Shown one piece after another: positions 25,688 to 33,054 of a stretch of 33,470 nucleotides of DNA. A program made the position numbers and the translations under genes. This stretch comes from Longimicrobiales bacterium (GTDB lineage: Bacteria > Gemmatimonadota > Gemmatimonadetes > Longimicrobiales > RSA9). The stretch's first letter is position 1. Each line of letters opens with the position of its first letter. The notes beneath the pieces were generated by a model, which was not told where the DNA came from, searched no databases, and worked only from the letters and a program-made list of their open reading frames with translations. The stretch lies in NCBI GenBank assembly GCA_035764935.1, contig DASTYK010000147.1, forward strand, positions 1-33,470. Reading direction: 5' to 3'.

Positions 25688-26190
25688 AGGCAGCCGCCGC
25701 CGTCGTCGAGCACAGCGCCGCCGACCTGACCCGGTGGCATCGTGAGCTGCTGCGCTACGTGCACCGGCTGACGGGCGATCCGGACCTGTCCGAAGACCTC
25801 GCCCAGGAGGCGCTCATGCGCCTGCTGCGCGCGGATCCCGACAGGCCGATGCAGAACGCGCGCGCATGGCTGTACCGGGTCGCGACCAACCTCGTGCGCG
25901 ACCACGCGCGACGCGCAGAAATGATGCGACGTCGCCAGATCCCGATCGATACCGACGCACCACAGACGCCGGAGCAGGCACTCGAACGCAACGAGTCGGT
26001 CGCGCAGGTGCGCGCCGCACTGGAGCGCCTTTCGCCACGGGACCGTGAAGTGCTCGTACTGCGTGAATCGGGCTTCAAGCACCGCGAGATCGCGGACATC
26101 GTGCATGTGAAGGCGGAGTCGGTCTCCGTCGTGATCGGCAGAGCGCTGCAGCGCTTCCGCGCAGCGTATCTCGAGGAGGTTACGGAATGA
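25684..26190 (+). CDS. ECF-type RNA polymerase sigma factor
   Basis: A 168-residue sigma-70 family factor with only regions 2 and 4. Region 2 covers LLRYVHRLTGDPDLSEDLAQ and AWLYRVATNLVRDHARR; region 4 covers LERLSPRDREVLVLRESGF and KHREIADIVHVKAESVSVVI, a helix-turn-helix. The GTG at 25684 gives a start coupled to the previous stop (GTGA); an ATG at 25642 is possible but would overlap more. The anti-sigma gene follows with a 4-bp overlap (ATGA). It should direct transcription of a small regulon that may include its own operon. Confidence 0.93.
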   Translation: MKAAAAVVEHSAADLTRWHRELLRYVHRLTGDPDLSEDLAQEALMRLLRADPDRPMQNARAWLYRVATNLVRDHARRAEMMRRRQIPIDTDAPQTPEQALERNESVAQVRAALERLSPRDREVLVLRESGFKHREIADIVHVKAESVSVVIGRALQRFRAAYLEEVTE

Positions 26191-26996
26191 CACACGCGTC
26201 GCAGGAGACGCTGGTTGCGTACGCGGACGGCGAGCTGGCCGAGGGCGAGGAGCGACAGGCCTCGCGCCACCTGGAGTCGTGCGCGCAGTGCGCCGCCGAG
26301 CTCGCGGCCATTGTCGAGAGCCGGGCGCAGTTCGCCTGGACGCTTGCCCGGACTGATGAGGCGGAGCCCGCCGCGTGGGACTCACCCGCATTCGCGGCGC
26401 GCGCACTGGATGCCCTGAGCGTCAGTCCGGCGCTCGAATCCGAACGGACGATCGATCTCGACGCACACAGGGAGGCGCGTGCGCAGCCGCAGCCGCTCAC
26501 GGCGCCCGTCCGGCGGACAGCGTGGCGCTGGGCGGCCGGACTGGTCCTCGTTGCGGGTGCCGCTGCGGCCGCGATTGTGACACCTGTTGTAATCGAGCGT
26601 GTATTCACGGAACCCGCACCGACGCCCGGGAGTATCCCGGAGCTGGCGGGTACGTCGACGGGCGCAGTCGCAGTACAGCCGGTTGACGGGTCCGTCTCGA
26701 TCGCTCTCACGGGGGCTGTCGAAGGAACACGCATCCGTATCGCATTCGAGCAGAGGCAGGACGTCATCGTCGAGTACAGTGCAGCCGCGGCACCGGGCTT
26801 CACTGCACGGGACGGCGTGATCGAAGTGGCTGTGGTGGGGACTGGTACGACACTGTCCGTGATCGTGCCGGTGGACGTGCGGGAGGCGCGCGTCCTGGTG
26901 GACGGGGTGGAGGCCGCACTGCTGGCGCGCGGGGAGATCGTCCGCACGCGACCCGACCTCAACGTGATCATCGAGGTAGCGAACACGGGACCCTGA
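26187..26996 (+). CDS. Membrane anti-sigma factor with zinc-finger (HxxxCxxC) domain
   Basis: A 269-residue single-span anti-sigma factor. The N-terminal cytoplasmic ZAS domain contains His28, Cys32 and Cys35 (RHLESCAQC) after LVAYADGELAEGE, the usual start of this fold, which clamps the sigma factor. One transmembrane helix spans about 113-135. The periplasmic part (136-269) is beta-rich (VSIALTGAVEGTRIRIAF, TTLSVIVPVDVREARVLVDG). It overlaps the sigma gene by 4 bp. By analogy to similar pairs, a signal from the downstream barrel protein or from proteolysis would release the sigma factor; that is inference. Confidence 0.92.
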   Translation: MTHASQETLVAYADGELAEGEERQASRHLESCAQCAAELAAIVESRAQFAWTLARTDEAEPAAWDSPAFAARALDALSVSPALESERTIDLDAHREARAQPQPLTAPVRRTAWRWAAGLVLVAGAAAAAIVTPVVIERVFTEPAPTPGSIPELAGTSTGAVAVQPVDGSVSIALTGAVEGTRIRIAFEQRQDVIVEYSAAAAPGFTARDGVIEVAVVGTGTTLSVIVPVDVREARVLVDGVEAALLARGEIVRTRPDLNVIIEVANTGP

Positions 26997-27000
26997 TTCC

Positions 27001-29160
27001 TTGCGTGTTGTCGCTCTTTCCATCCTGTTTCTGCTGACGAGCGCCGCTGCAGCGGGCGCGCAGCTCCGTGGACGCGTTCTCGACATCGGGTCGGGTGAAG
27101 GCGTTTCCAGTGCGAGCGTGCGCCTGTTCGCGGATGGTCGCGAGCACGAGGTCTTCACCGATGGCAGCGGTGCCTACACCTTCCGCGCACTGCCACCCGC
27201 CGAGTACTGGCTGATCGTCCGACATCCCGGCTACGAGGGCGTTGAGCTGCGCGTCGTGCTGGGCTCCGGCAGCGACGTCGTTGTCGACGTCCCGCTCGAG
27301 GTGAGACCGATCCCTGTCACGCGCGTGTACGTTCCGGCCAGTCGCGCCAGGCAGTCGGCGGACGCACCGGGCACGGCGGATTCGTTGTTGACGGAGATGG
27401 AGCAGCGGCACAACAGCGCGCTGCGGACGGCGGTGCCGGCAGCACTGCGGGATCTTGTGCAGGCCGAGTCGCGCGAGCCCACGTCCGACCCGGGCGGTGC
27501 GCCCGGCCGCTCGCTCAACGTGTGGGGCTCCGCGGCAGAGCGTGGGCGCGTTCTCATCGATGGCGCGGCGATCAACGCGCCGCTCCACCTTGGCGCGATC
27601 CTGCCCCCGATCGAGTCGGAGCTGCTTGCCCGTGCGGACCTGCGCACCGCAGGCGCGCCCGCCCGCTACGACGGCGGGACCAGCTACATCGTCGAGTACA
27701 TGACGCGGGCGCCCGCCGAGAAGCTGCGTGCGTGGGGGGAGATTGGCCTGCTGACGGGACGGCTCGGTGTGGAAGTGCCCGTCGGCAGCGGCTCGGTCGC
27801 GGCGGCGGCGCGGCGGGTCAACGACGAGGCGGTCAGCGCCGTGACCGAGGACCCGTTCGAGTATGCGTACAGCGATGCCCTCGTGCGCACCGCCTGGCGG
27901 ACTGGGCAGGGCACGTCGTTCCGCGCACTGGCGATCGGCACGCGCGAGACGGTCCGCATCCCGCGTGACCTGAGCGACGACGAGGCGGCATGGGACAACC
28001 TGGCGACGGCGTTCTCGTGGGGTGTCGATCGGCCGGGTACCGGACCGCTGCTGTCGATCGCGTACAGCCGCGGCGTGGTGGAACTGCCGCTGCTGTCAGC
28101 GCCGGACGGCCAGATGCAGGCGACGGTCGATCGCGCAGCCTTCTCGGCGTCCAACGGCTGGCGCGTGGGCAGCGCGCGCTTCAGCGCAGGGATCGACCTG
28201 GAGCGACTCTGGCTCGACCGCCGCAGCAGTGCCAGCTTCGACCCGCTCCAGCCCGACCGACCCGGGCCGGCCTACTGCACGGAGCTGCTGCCGTGCGCGT
28301 CCGCGGATGCATCCACCGCAGCCGCGTTCGGCGACGTCGTATTGCAGCCGTCCCGGCGGATCTCACTGCGCGCCGGGCTGCGTGCAACCGTGGAGTCGAA
28401 GGACAGGCCTCACCTGCTGCCGCGTTTCGCGCTCACCTGGCTCGGCAACGGCAGCACTACGGCGACGCTGTCCGCCGGACGCTACTCGCAGGTCGGCGTG
28501 CTCGAATCGAACCCCGGCGTCGCAGCCACGGCGATCAGCGAGCTGCTGACGCCGACCCGTCTCGCGACACAGTACGAGCTGCGCCTTTCGCACCGGGGCG
28601 GGGCATTCGCCCTCGAGGCGAGCGGCTTCCTGCGCAGGCAGCACATGCCCGCAAGCGTCGATGAGGGGGAGTTCGTGCCCGGCGTGGAAGTCTCATGGGC
28701 AGTCGTGAGGGACCGCTCCAGCATCACAGGCGGGTATTCCATGCTCGTGCGCCCTGCCGTCTTCGACTCGGCCGGGGAAACGCAACATCTCGCGTTCCTG
28801 GGCGCAGGAACGGGACGCGGACCGCTCCAGCTCGACATCGCCGGTGTCTACGGTGCAGGCGTGCCACTCACGTCGATCGTGCTGGATCGCCCATCTCTCT
28901 TCGTCGGGGAGGAGCCGCCACCCGAGACGCTGGCGTCCATCGAGGAAGGCCCGTACATGCGGGTCGACGCGGTACTGAGCGGTGACTTCGCATTCCGCTT
29001 CAACGGCCGCAGCGTCCGGATCACTCCATACGCAAAGCTGATCAACGCCTTTGCGCGCCGTGGCGCACTGTTCTACTACCGCGAGGATCCGCTCAGTGAG
29101 CTGCAGCCACTGTCGCCGCTCCCGACGATGCCGGTCGTCGGCGTCCGCTGGGTGTTCTGA
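27001..29160 (+). CDS. TonB-receptor-like outer-membrane barrel with carboxypeptidase-regulatory-like domain
   Basis: A 719-residue exported protein starting at TTG, 4 bp after the anti-sigma stop. The signal peptide is followed at residue 21 by a carboxypeptidase-regulatory-like beta domain (QLRGRVLDIGSGEGVSSASV, YTFRALPPAEYWLIVRHPGY), then a plug-like region (about 120-230, with RSLNVWGSAAERGRVLIDGA) and a barrel ending in VVGVRWVF, a C-terminal Phe insertion signal. No STN domain is present, unlike classical FecA-type transducers. It lies in one operon with a lipoprotein, ECF sigma and anti-sigma factor. The 3' end of the gene is the first unit of a tandem array. Ligand is unknown. Confidence 0.88.
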   Translation: MRVVALSILFLLTSAAAAGAQLRGRVLDIGSGEGVSSASVRLFADGREHEVFTDGSGAYTFRALPPAEYWLIVRHPGYEGVELRVVLGSGSDVVVDVPLEVRPIPVTRVYVPASRARQSADAPGTADSLLTEMEQRHNSALRTAVPAALRDLVQAESREPTSDPGGAPGRSLNVWGSAAERGRVLIDGAAINAPLHLGAILPPIESELLARADLRTAGAPARYDGGTSYIVEYMTRAPAEKLRAWGEIGLLTGRLGVEVPVGSGSVAAAARRVNDEAVSAVTEDPFEYAYSDALVRTAWRTGQGTSFRALAIGTRETVRIPRDLSDDEAAWDNLATAFSWGVDRPGTGPLLSIAYSRGVVELPLLSAPDGQMQATVDRAAFSASNGWRVGSARFSAGIDLERLWLDRRSSASFDPLQPDRPGPAYCTELLPCASADASTAAAFGDVVLQPSRRISLRAGLRATVESKDRPHLLPRFALTWLGNGSTTATLSAGRYSQVGVLESNPGVAATAISELLTPTRLATQYELRLSHRGGAFALEASGFLRRQHMPASVDEGEFVPGVEVSWAVVRDRSSITGGYSMLVRPAVFDSAGETQHLAFLGAGTGRGPLQLDIAGVYGAGVPLTSIVLDRPSLFVGEEPPPETLASIEEGPYMRVDAVLSGDFAFRFNGRSVRITPYAKLINAFARRGALFYYREDPLSELQPLSPLPTMPVVGVRWVF

Positions 29161-29312
29161 CGCGGCCGGTCGTCGGTGTGCGCGCCGGGTGTTCTGACGC
29201 AGTCGCTCGTCGGTGTGCGCTGGGTGTTCTGACGCGGACGCTCGTCGGTGTCCGCGCCGGGTGTTCTGACGCGGCCGCTCGTCGGTGTGCGCCGGGTGTT
29301 CTGACGCGGCCG
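29134..29312 (+). repeat. Tandem array A: five units of 35 and 37 bp seeded by the 3' end of the barrel gene
   Basis: Units start at 29134, 29169, 29206, 29241 and 29278, with lengths 35, 37, 35, 37 and 35 bp, so a 72-bp higher-order period (37+35) is present twice after the founder. The first unit is coding: it holds the last eight codons (VVGVRWVF) and stop of the barrel gene plus CGCGGCCG. Unit 3 matches it at 31 of 35 positions and would still read LVGVRWVF-stop; unit 5 reads LVGVRRVF-stop. The 37-bp units carry a 2-bp insertion that breaks this frame. The array ends at the arsR stop codon. Confidence 0.92.
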
Positions 29313-29313
29313 C

Positions 29314-29640
29314 TCAGCTGAAGAAGCGGCTGCGATCCTCGGCCTCGCGCTCGATCCTGCCACACATCAGGTCGCACAGCCGGAAGATGTCATCGTCTGC
29401 CAGGCGGTAGTATACGTACAGGCCGTCCCGCCGCCGCTCCACGAAGCCGAGACCGTGCAGCATCTGCAGGTGCTTGGAGACGTTCGCCTGGCCGAGACCG
29501 GTCTCGTCCATGATCTCCGACACGCTCAGCTCCCCTGCGCGCAATGCGTTCAGGATGCTGAGCCGCGCCGGCTCCCCGAGCGCCTTGAATCGTTCCGCCA
29601 CCAGCTGGAGCAGCTCCGCCCCCAGCTCGTACTCAGCCAT
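29314..29640 (-). CDS. ArsR-family transcriptional regulator beside a persulfide dioxygenase gene
   Basis: A 108-residue winged-helix repressor. LLQLVAERFKALGEPARLSI, LSVSEIMDETGLGQANVSKH (the recognition helix-turn-helix) and LGFVERRRDGLYVYYRL (wing) are typical of the ArsR family. The only cysteines are Cys89 and Cys93 in FRLCDLMCG near the C-terminus; the N-terminal cysteine used by BigR- and SqrR-type persulfide sensors is absent. Because it lies just downstream of the persulfide dioxygenase-rhodanese gene on the same strand, a role as a sulfane-sulfur or metal-responsive repressor of that locus is likely but unproven. GGGAG lies seven bases before the ATG. Both ends of the gene abut tandem arrays. 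Confidence 0.9.
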   Translation of the reverse strand: MAEYELGAELLQLVAERFKALGEPARLSILNALRAGELSVSEIMDETGLGQANVSKHLQMLHGLGFVERRRDGLYVYYRLADDDIFRLCDLMCGRIEREAEDRSRFFS

Positions 29641-29812
29641 TGCGTGCTCCCGTTGCGTGTCGCGACTGCGTGTGCGTGTCGTGTCTCATGCCGTTGCCGT
29701 GAGCGGTGCGTGTCGCGGTCGCGCCTGTGGGTCGTGTCTCATCCCGTTGCCGTGAGCGGTGCGTGTTGCGATCGGGCCTGTGCGTCGCGTCTCACGCCGT
29801 TGCCGTGACCGC
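29641..29812 (-). repeat. Tandem array B: 53-bp units seeded by the 3' end of the dioxygenase-rhodanese gene
   Basis: Two full 53-bp units lie at 29681-29733 and 29734-29786 and match at 48 of 53 positions. A third begins at 29787 and contains the stop codon and last codons of the upstream gene (VTATA-stop on the minus strand), with 22 of 26 positions matching; homology then fades into the coding sequence. A fourth, shortened copy (about 29648-29680) reaches the arsR ribosome-binding site. In both full units the minus-strand reading keeps LTAT(A/G)-stop. This array fills the whole 151-bp gap between the two genes. Confidence 0.88.
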
Positions 29813-31243
29813 ATCATCTTCGCGTTCGACCGGCTGACCCGCCGACTGCCACTCACTGAAGCCGCCGACATAGTTCAGCACGTCGTCGACGCCATTCGCC
29901 TCGAGCACGCTCGCGGCGATCGCCGAGCGTCCGCCCGTCTGGCAGTGCACGACCACCGGCCGGTCGCGGGGTATCTCATCGAGCCGGTCGACCAGGTGAC
30001 CCACCGGGATGTTCGGAACACCCGGCAGGTGGCCGGCTTCCCACTCGGCGCCGTCGCGCACATCGATCACGTACGCACTGCGTTCACGCAGCAGCGTCTG
30101 CACCTGCTGCAGATCGACGTGATCGATCGAAGCCGTTGCGTGCCGCTGCGTACGCCACGTCTCCACGACGCCGGCGTCGAACCAGCCCGCAACCCGGTCC
30201 AGGCCGATCATCGTGAGATCGCGAACTGCCGTTTCCACGTTCGCGCAGGACCCGTCGACGATCAGGTAGAAGTCGCGGTCGTACGGCACGAGCCACCCCG
30301 CCCACGTGGTGAAGCTCCGGTTCTCCGGGATGTTGATCGTGCCGGGAATGTGCTCCGCCGCATACTCGACCGCGGGGCGCGTGTCGATCACGACGGCACC
30401 ATCGGCCAGCACCGACTCGAGCGACTGCTCCGATTGACGCGGCGGTGAGCGAAACCCGCCGAGCACCCGCGGACCATCGCGATTGATCCGCTTCATTTCG
30501 GCGAAGTACTTCGGCGGCTCCGGCTGACCGGCGAGGATCGTGCGTACGAATGCACTCTCGTCCTGCTCCGCAAGACCGATGTTGAACAGCTTCTCGTAGC
30601 CGAGTGTGCTCTGCGGAACGGCGCCCAGCGCCTTGCCGCACGCGCTTCCCGCACCGTGCCCCGGCCAGAGCTGCACGAAATCCGGCAGCTCGCTCCGAAA
30701 TCGCTGCAATGACCTGAACAGGTCGCGCGCACCCGCTTCCATCGTCCCGACAAGCCCCGCGGCGCGCTCTAGCAGGTCCGGCCGGCCTACGTCGCCGACG
30801 AACACGAAGTCGCCGGTGAACACCCCCATGGGCTGATCCGCCGACGCACCATCCGTCACGATGAACACGACGTGCTCCGGTGTGTGGCCGGGTGTGTGCA
30901 TCGTCCGGACTCGGACATTGCCGACACGGAACTCGTCGCCGTCACGCAGCAGCACGGCTTCCGCTTCCCGCGCATACCGGTAGCTCCACTCCGGTCCGCC
31001 CTCCGCCGACAGGTACAGCTGCGCGTCCGTGCGCTGCGCGAGCTCACGCGAACCCGACACGAAATCCGCATGGATGTGCGTTTCCGTGACATGCGTGATC
31101 CGTACGCCTTCCTGCTCCGCCACGCGGATGTACTGCTCGACGTCCCGGTTGGCGTCCACCACGAGCGCCTCACCACTCGCGCCACAGCCGACCAGCCAGC
31201 TCGCCTGCGCCAGCTTCTCGTCGTAGAACCGTCGTACGATCAT
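29792..31243 (-). CDS. Persulfide dioxygenase-rhodanese fusion (MBL-fold plus two rhodanese domains)
   Basis: A 483-residue fusion that should oxidise or transfer sulfane sulfur in the cytoplasm. Residues 1-250 are an ETHE1-like metallo-beta-lactamase domain: QASWLVGC, THIHADF (His56, His58, Asp60), HTPGHTPEH (His120), FTGDFVF (Asp145), WPGHGAGS (His196). A first rhodanese domain (about 275-365) lacks a cysteine at the active-site position and is probably structural; the second (380-475) has Cys434 in HCQTGGRS. GGAGG six bases before the ATG at 31243 sets the start, although the frame runs on to 31531 through tandem copies of this gene's own 5' end. It is followed by an ArsR-type regulator. 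Family is clear; preferred substrate (glutathione persulfide or other) is inferred. Confidence 0.94.
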   Translation of the reverse strand: MIVRRFYDEKLAQASWLVGCGASGEALVVDANRDVEQYIRVAEQEGVRITHVTETHIHADFVSGSRELAQRTDAQLYLSAEGGPEWSYRYAREAEAVLLRDGDEFRVGNVRVRTMHTPGHTPEHVVFIVTDGASADQPMGVFTGDFVFVGDVGRPDLLERAAGLVGTMEAGARDLFRSLQRFRSELPDFVQLWPGHGAGSACGKALGAVPQSTLGYEKLFNIGLAEQDESAFVRTILAGQPEPPKYFAEMKRINRDGPRVLGGFRSPPRQSEQSLESVLADGAVVIDTRPAVEYAAEHIPGTINIPENRSFTTWAGWLVPYDRDFYLIVDGSCANVETAVRDLTMIGLDRVAGWFDAGVVETWRTQRHATASIDHVDLQQVQTLLRERSAYVIDVRDGAEWEAGHLPGVPNIPVGHLVDRLDEIPRDRPVVVHCQTGGRSAIAASVLEANGVDDVLNYVGGFSEWQSAGQPVEREDDAVTATA

Positions 31244-31533
31244 CTTCTGCCTCCGCTCGCCTGTGCCGACGTCTTCCTGTGGTGAAGCCGTCGCACGACG
31301 GTGATCTGCCCTCGCTCGCCCGCGCCGATCTCCATGTGGAGAAGCGTCGCACGACGAATACCTGCCTCCGCTCGCCTGCGCCGACGTCTTCCTCTCGTGG
31401 AGCCGTCGCACGGCGGTGATCTCCCCTCGCTCGCCTGCGCCGACGTCTTCCTGTGGTGGAGCCGTCGCACGACGCTCCTCGGCACGCGCTCGCCTGCGCC
31501 GACGTCCTGTCGTCGCAGAGTCCCCGCACAAGC
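31199..31533 (-). repeat. Tandem array C: 56/59-bp units derived from the 5' end of the dioxygenase-rhodanese gene
   Basis: Units begin at 31199, 31255, 31314, 31370, 31429 and 31488 with periods 56, 59, 56, 59 and 59 bp; the last is partial. The first lies inside the gene and spans its ribosome-binding site, ATG and first ~15 codons (MIVRRFYDEKLAQAS). Copies read on the minus strand give VVRRLHHRKTSAQAS-like peptides, but the ATG is changed in every copy. The copies resemble each other more than the gene (about two-thirds identity to the gene by hand alignment). The promoter of the gene must lie inside or beyond this ~290-bp array. Confidence 0.9.
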
Positions 31534-31553
31534 GTCATCCGCTGCGCCGGATG

Positions 31554-31585
31554 TATTACCTTGCGGTAATATGACCCTGGGGTCA
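31554..31585. promoter_or_regulatory. Two abutting perfect palindromes, candidate operators between divergent genes
   Basis: TATTACCTTGCGGTAATA (31554-31571) has perfect 7-bp arms around TTGC, and TGACCCTGGGGTCA (31572-31585) has perfect 6-bp arms around TG. They touch each other, the first is strikingly AT-rich for this genome, and they sit between the array upstream of the dioxygenase-rhodanese gene and the porin start at 31711. The first is of the size and symmetry of ArsR-family operators and TAATAT/TATTAC could serve as a -10 element; TTGACC on the minus strand at 31586-31581 resembles a -35. Confidence 0.55.
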
Positions 31586-31710
31586 AGAACACGCGCCCCC
31601 CGATCCGCGCCCCGGCACGCGCACGCAGGTCCGCGCCGGCTGTACTTGACGATGGCGCCATTTCTGCAGCGCGCCGCCGCATCCTGCCCCACGGTATTCA
31701 GGAGGCGCAA

Positions 31711-32922
31711 ATGAGACGGCCGCTCATGCTGCTCCCGATCCTTGCCGTTGCTGTGATTCCTGTCGAGCTGCAGGCGCAGGAGGTGAAGCCCGGTGGTCGT
31801 GAAACAATCACGATCCGCGGCATCGTCGGTGCGAGCATGTTCATGCAGGATGCGAACTTCGGGCTGGGTAACGGCCAGAAGGCGCAGTTCGTGACGGAAG
31901 ACATCGAAAACGATGCGTGGTGGCACGGCGGCGATGCGCGCAACGTGCGTCTGACGCTCGGCTTCAACGGGCCCGAGGTCGTCGGCGACTGGCGCGCCAA
32001 CGCACTGGTCGAGCTCGACTTCTTCGGTCCGTTCGGCTCGGGTGGCGCCTTCGGGGACGAGCAGCCGCTGCCGCGCCTGCGCCATGCGTGGGCGGAGCTG
32101 AGCAACGGTCGCAGCACGTTCCGCTTCGGCCAGGATTTCTCTCTGACGTGGGGGTACCTGCCAGCTTCGACGTCCCGCATCGGCTTTCCGCTGGGCTGGG
32201 GCGCTGGCGGCCATATCGGCTGGCGATTCCTGGGTGCGCAGTTCCACCAGTACCTGACGGACCCGGAGGCCGAAACGACGGCGCAGCTCAAGTTCGCCGT
32301 CTTCAAGAACTCGTGGGTGGACGAGCCGAACCCGCCGCCGCCCGGCGCTGTTCCATCGGCAGACGACGGTGCGAGCGCCGGCGAGGCCGGTCTGCCACAG
32401 CTGGAAGCGCGGATCGACCTCGCGGGACGCACCGGTCGCAGCGCCTCCTGGGGCGCATACCTCGCCGGCCATTACGATCGCAAGGACCTCGACGGCGTGG
32501 GCGTCGAGGACGTCGCCGACGACCTCGACAGCTGGGCCGGGGTGTTCGGCGCCCGCTTCGCGTCCGGGCCGGTCACGCTGCACGGCAACGCCTGGCTCGG
32601 CCAGGCGATGGGGCACCACTTCGCGCACATCGTCCAGTTCCGCGACGTGCGCGGCTGGGGCGCCTGGGCGCAGGCGGGCCTCAACATCACCGACACCTGG
32701 AGTGTCTGGGCTTTCGCAGGCGCCGATGATCCCGACGACGAGGACGAGGACGGCGTCCCGCTCGAGCGCCAGCGCAGCATCCAGCTCATGCCGATGATCC
32801 GCTGGCAGGCAAACCAGCTCGCGTTCGGCCTCGAATGGCTGCACAGCCGCACCGACTGGCTAGCGGAGCCGGAGGAACGCAAGGGCAACCAGCTCATTTT
32901 CAGCGGAGTTTACAACTTCTGA
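31711..32922 (+). CDS. Porin-like outer-membrane beta-barrel protein
   Basis: A 403-residue exported protein. CAGGAGG lies a few bases before the ATG. Residues 1-22 are a signal peptide (LLPILAVAVIPVELQA|Q). The rest alternates polar and hydrophobic residues in ~10-residue strands with Gly/Asp/Trp-rich turns (GDWRANALVELDFFG, STFRFGQDFSLTWGYL, AQLKFAVFKNSW, LQANQ-type periplasmic strands) and ends in FSGVYNF with a terminal Phe, the outer-membrane insertion signal. An acidic loop (DDPDDEDEDG) lies near residue 340. It resembles phosphate-selective or DcaP-like porins in style, but I cannot assign a substrate. Divergent from the persulfide dioxygenase gene with two palindromes between them, so co-regulation is possible. 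Confidence 0.85.
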   Translation: MRRPLMLLPILAVAVIPVELQAQEVKPGGRETITIRGIVGASMFMQDANFGLGNGQKAQFVTEDIENDAWWHGGDARNVRLTLGFNGPEVVGDWRANALVELDFFGPFGSGGAFGDEQPLPRLRHAWAELSNGRSTFRFGQDFSLTWGYLPASTSRIGFPLGWGAGGHIGWRFLGAQFHQYLTDPEAETTAQLKFAVFKNSWVDEPNPPPPGAVPSADDGASAGEAGLPQLEARIDLAGRTGRSASWGAYLAGHYDRKDLDGVGVEDVADDLDSWAGVFGARFASGPVTLHGNAWLGQAMGHHFAHIVQFRDVRGWGAWAQAGLNITDTWSVWAFAGADDPDDEDEDGVPLERQRSIQLMPMIRWQANQLAFGLEWLHSRTDWLAEPEERKGNQLIFSGVYNF

Positions 32923-32958
32923 AGAGCGGAAGGCGGGGCGGGAGCTGACCGGGAGGGC

Positions 32959-32982
32959 GCGGTGCGGGTCGGCCGCCACCGC
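32959..32982 (+). terminator. Hairpin after the porin gene, candidate terminator
   Basis: GCGGTGCGG pairs with CCGCCACCGC through one bulged base around a 5-base loop, 37 bp after the porin stop. No T-run follows. It is the best terminator candidate for the porin transcript. Confidence 0.4.
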
Positions 32983-33054
32983 AGCGCCTGGGCACAGCGC
33001 GCCACGGGCGGAGTGAGTGAGCCGCCTGCTGCCCGAGCGCCCGGGTCGAGCCTG

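Noticed and set aside
29076-29363. Minus-strand frames encoding repeated RPRQNTQRTPT-like peptides
   Set aside because: They are only the translation of array A and overlap both flanking genes.
31240-32844. A 534-codon minus-strand frame opposite the porin gene
   Set aside because: It is antisense to a protein with signal peptide and C-terminal Phe; its end merely translates array C.
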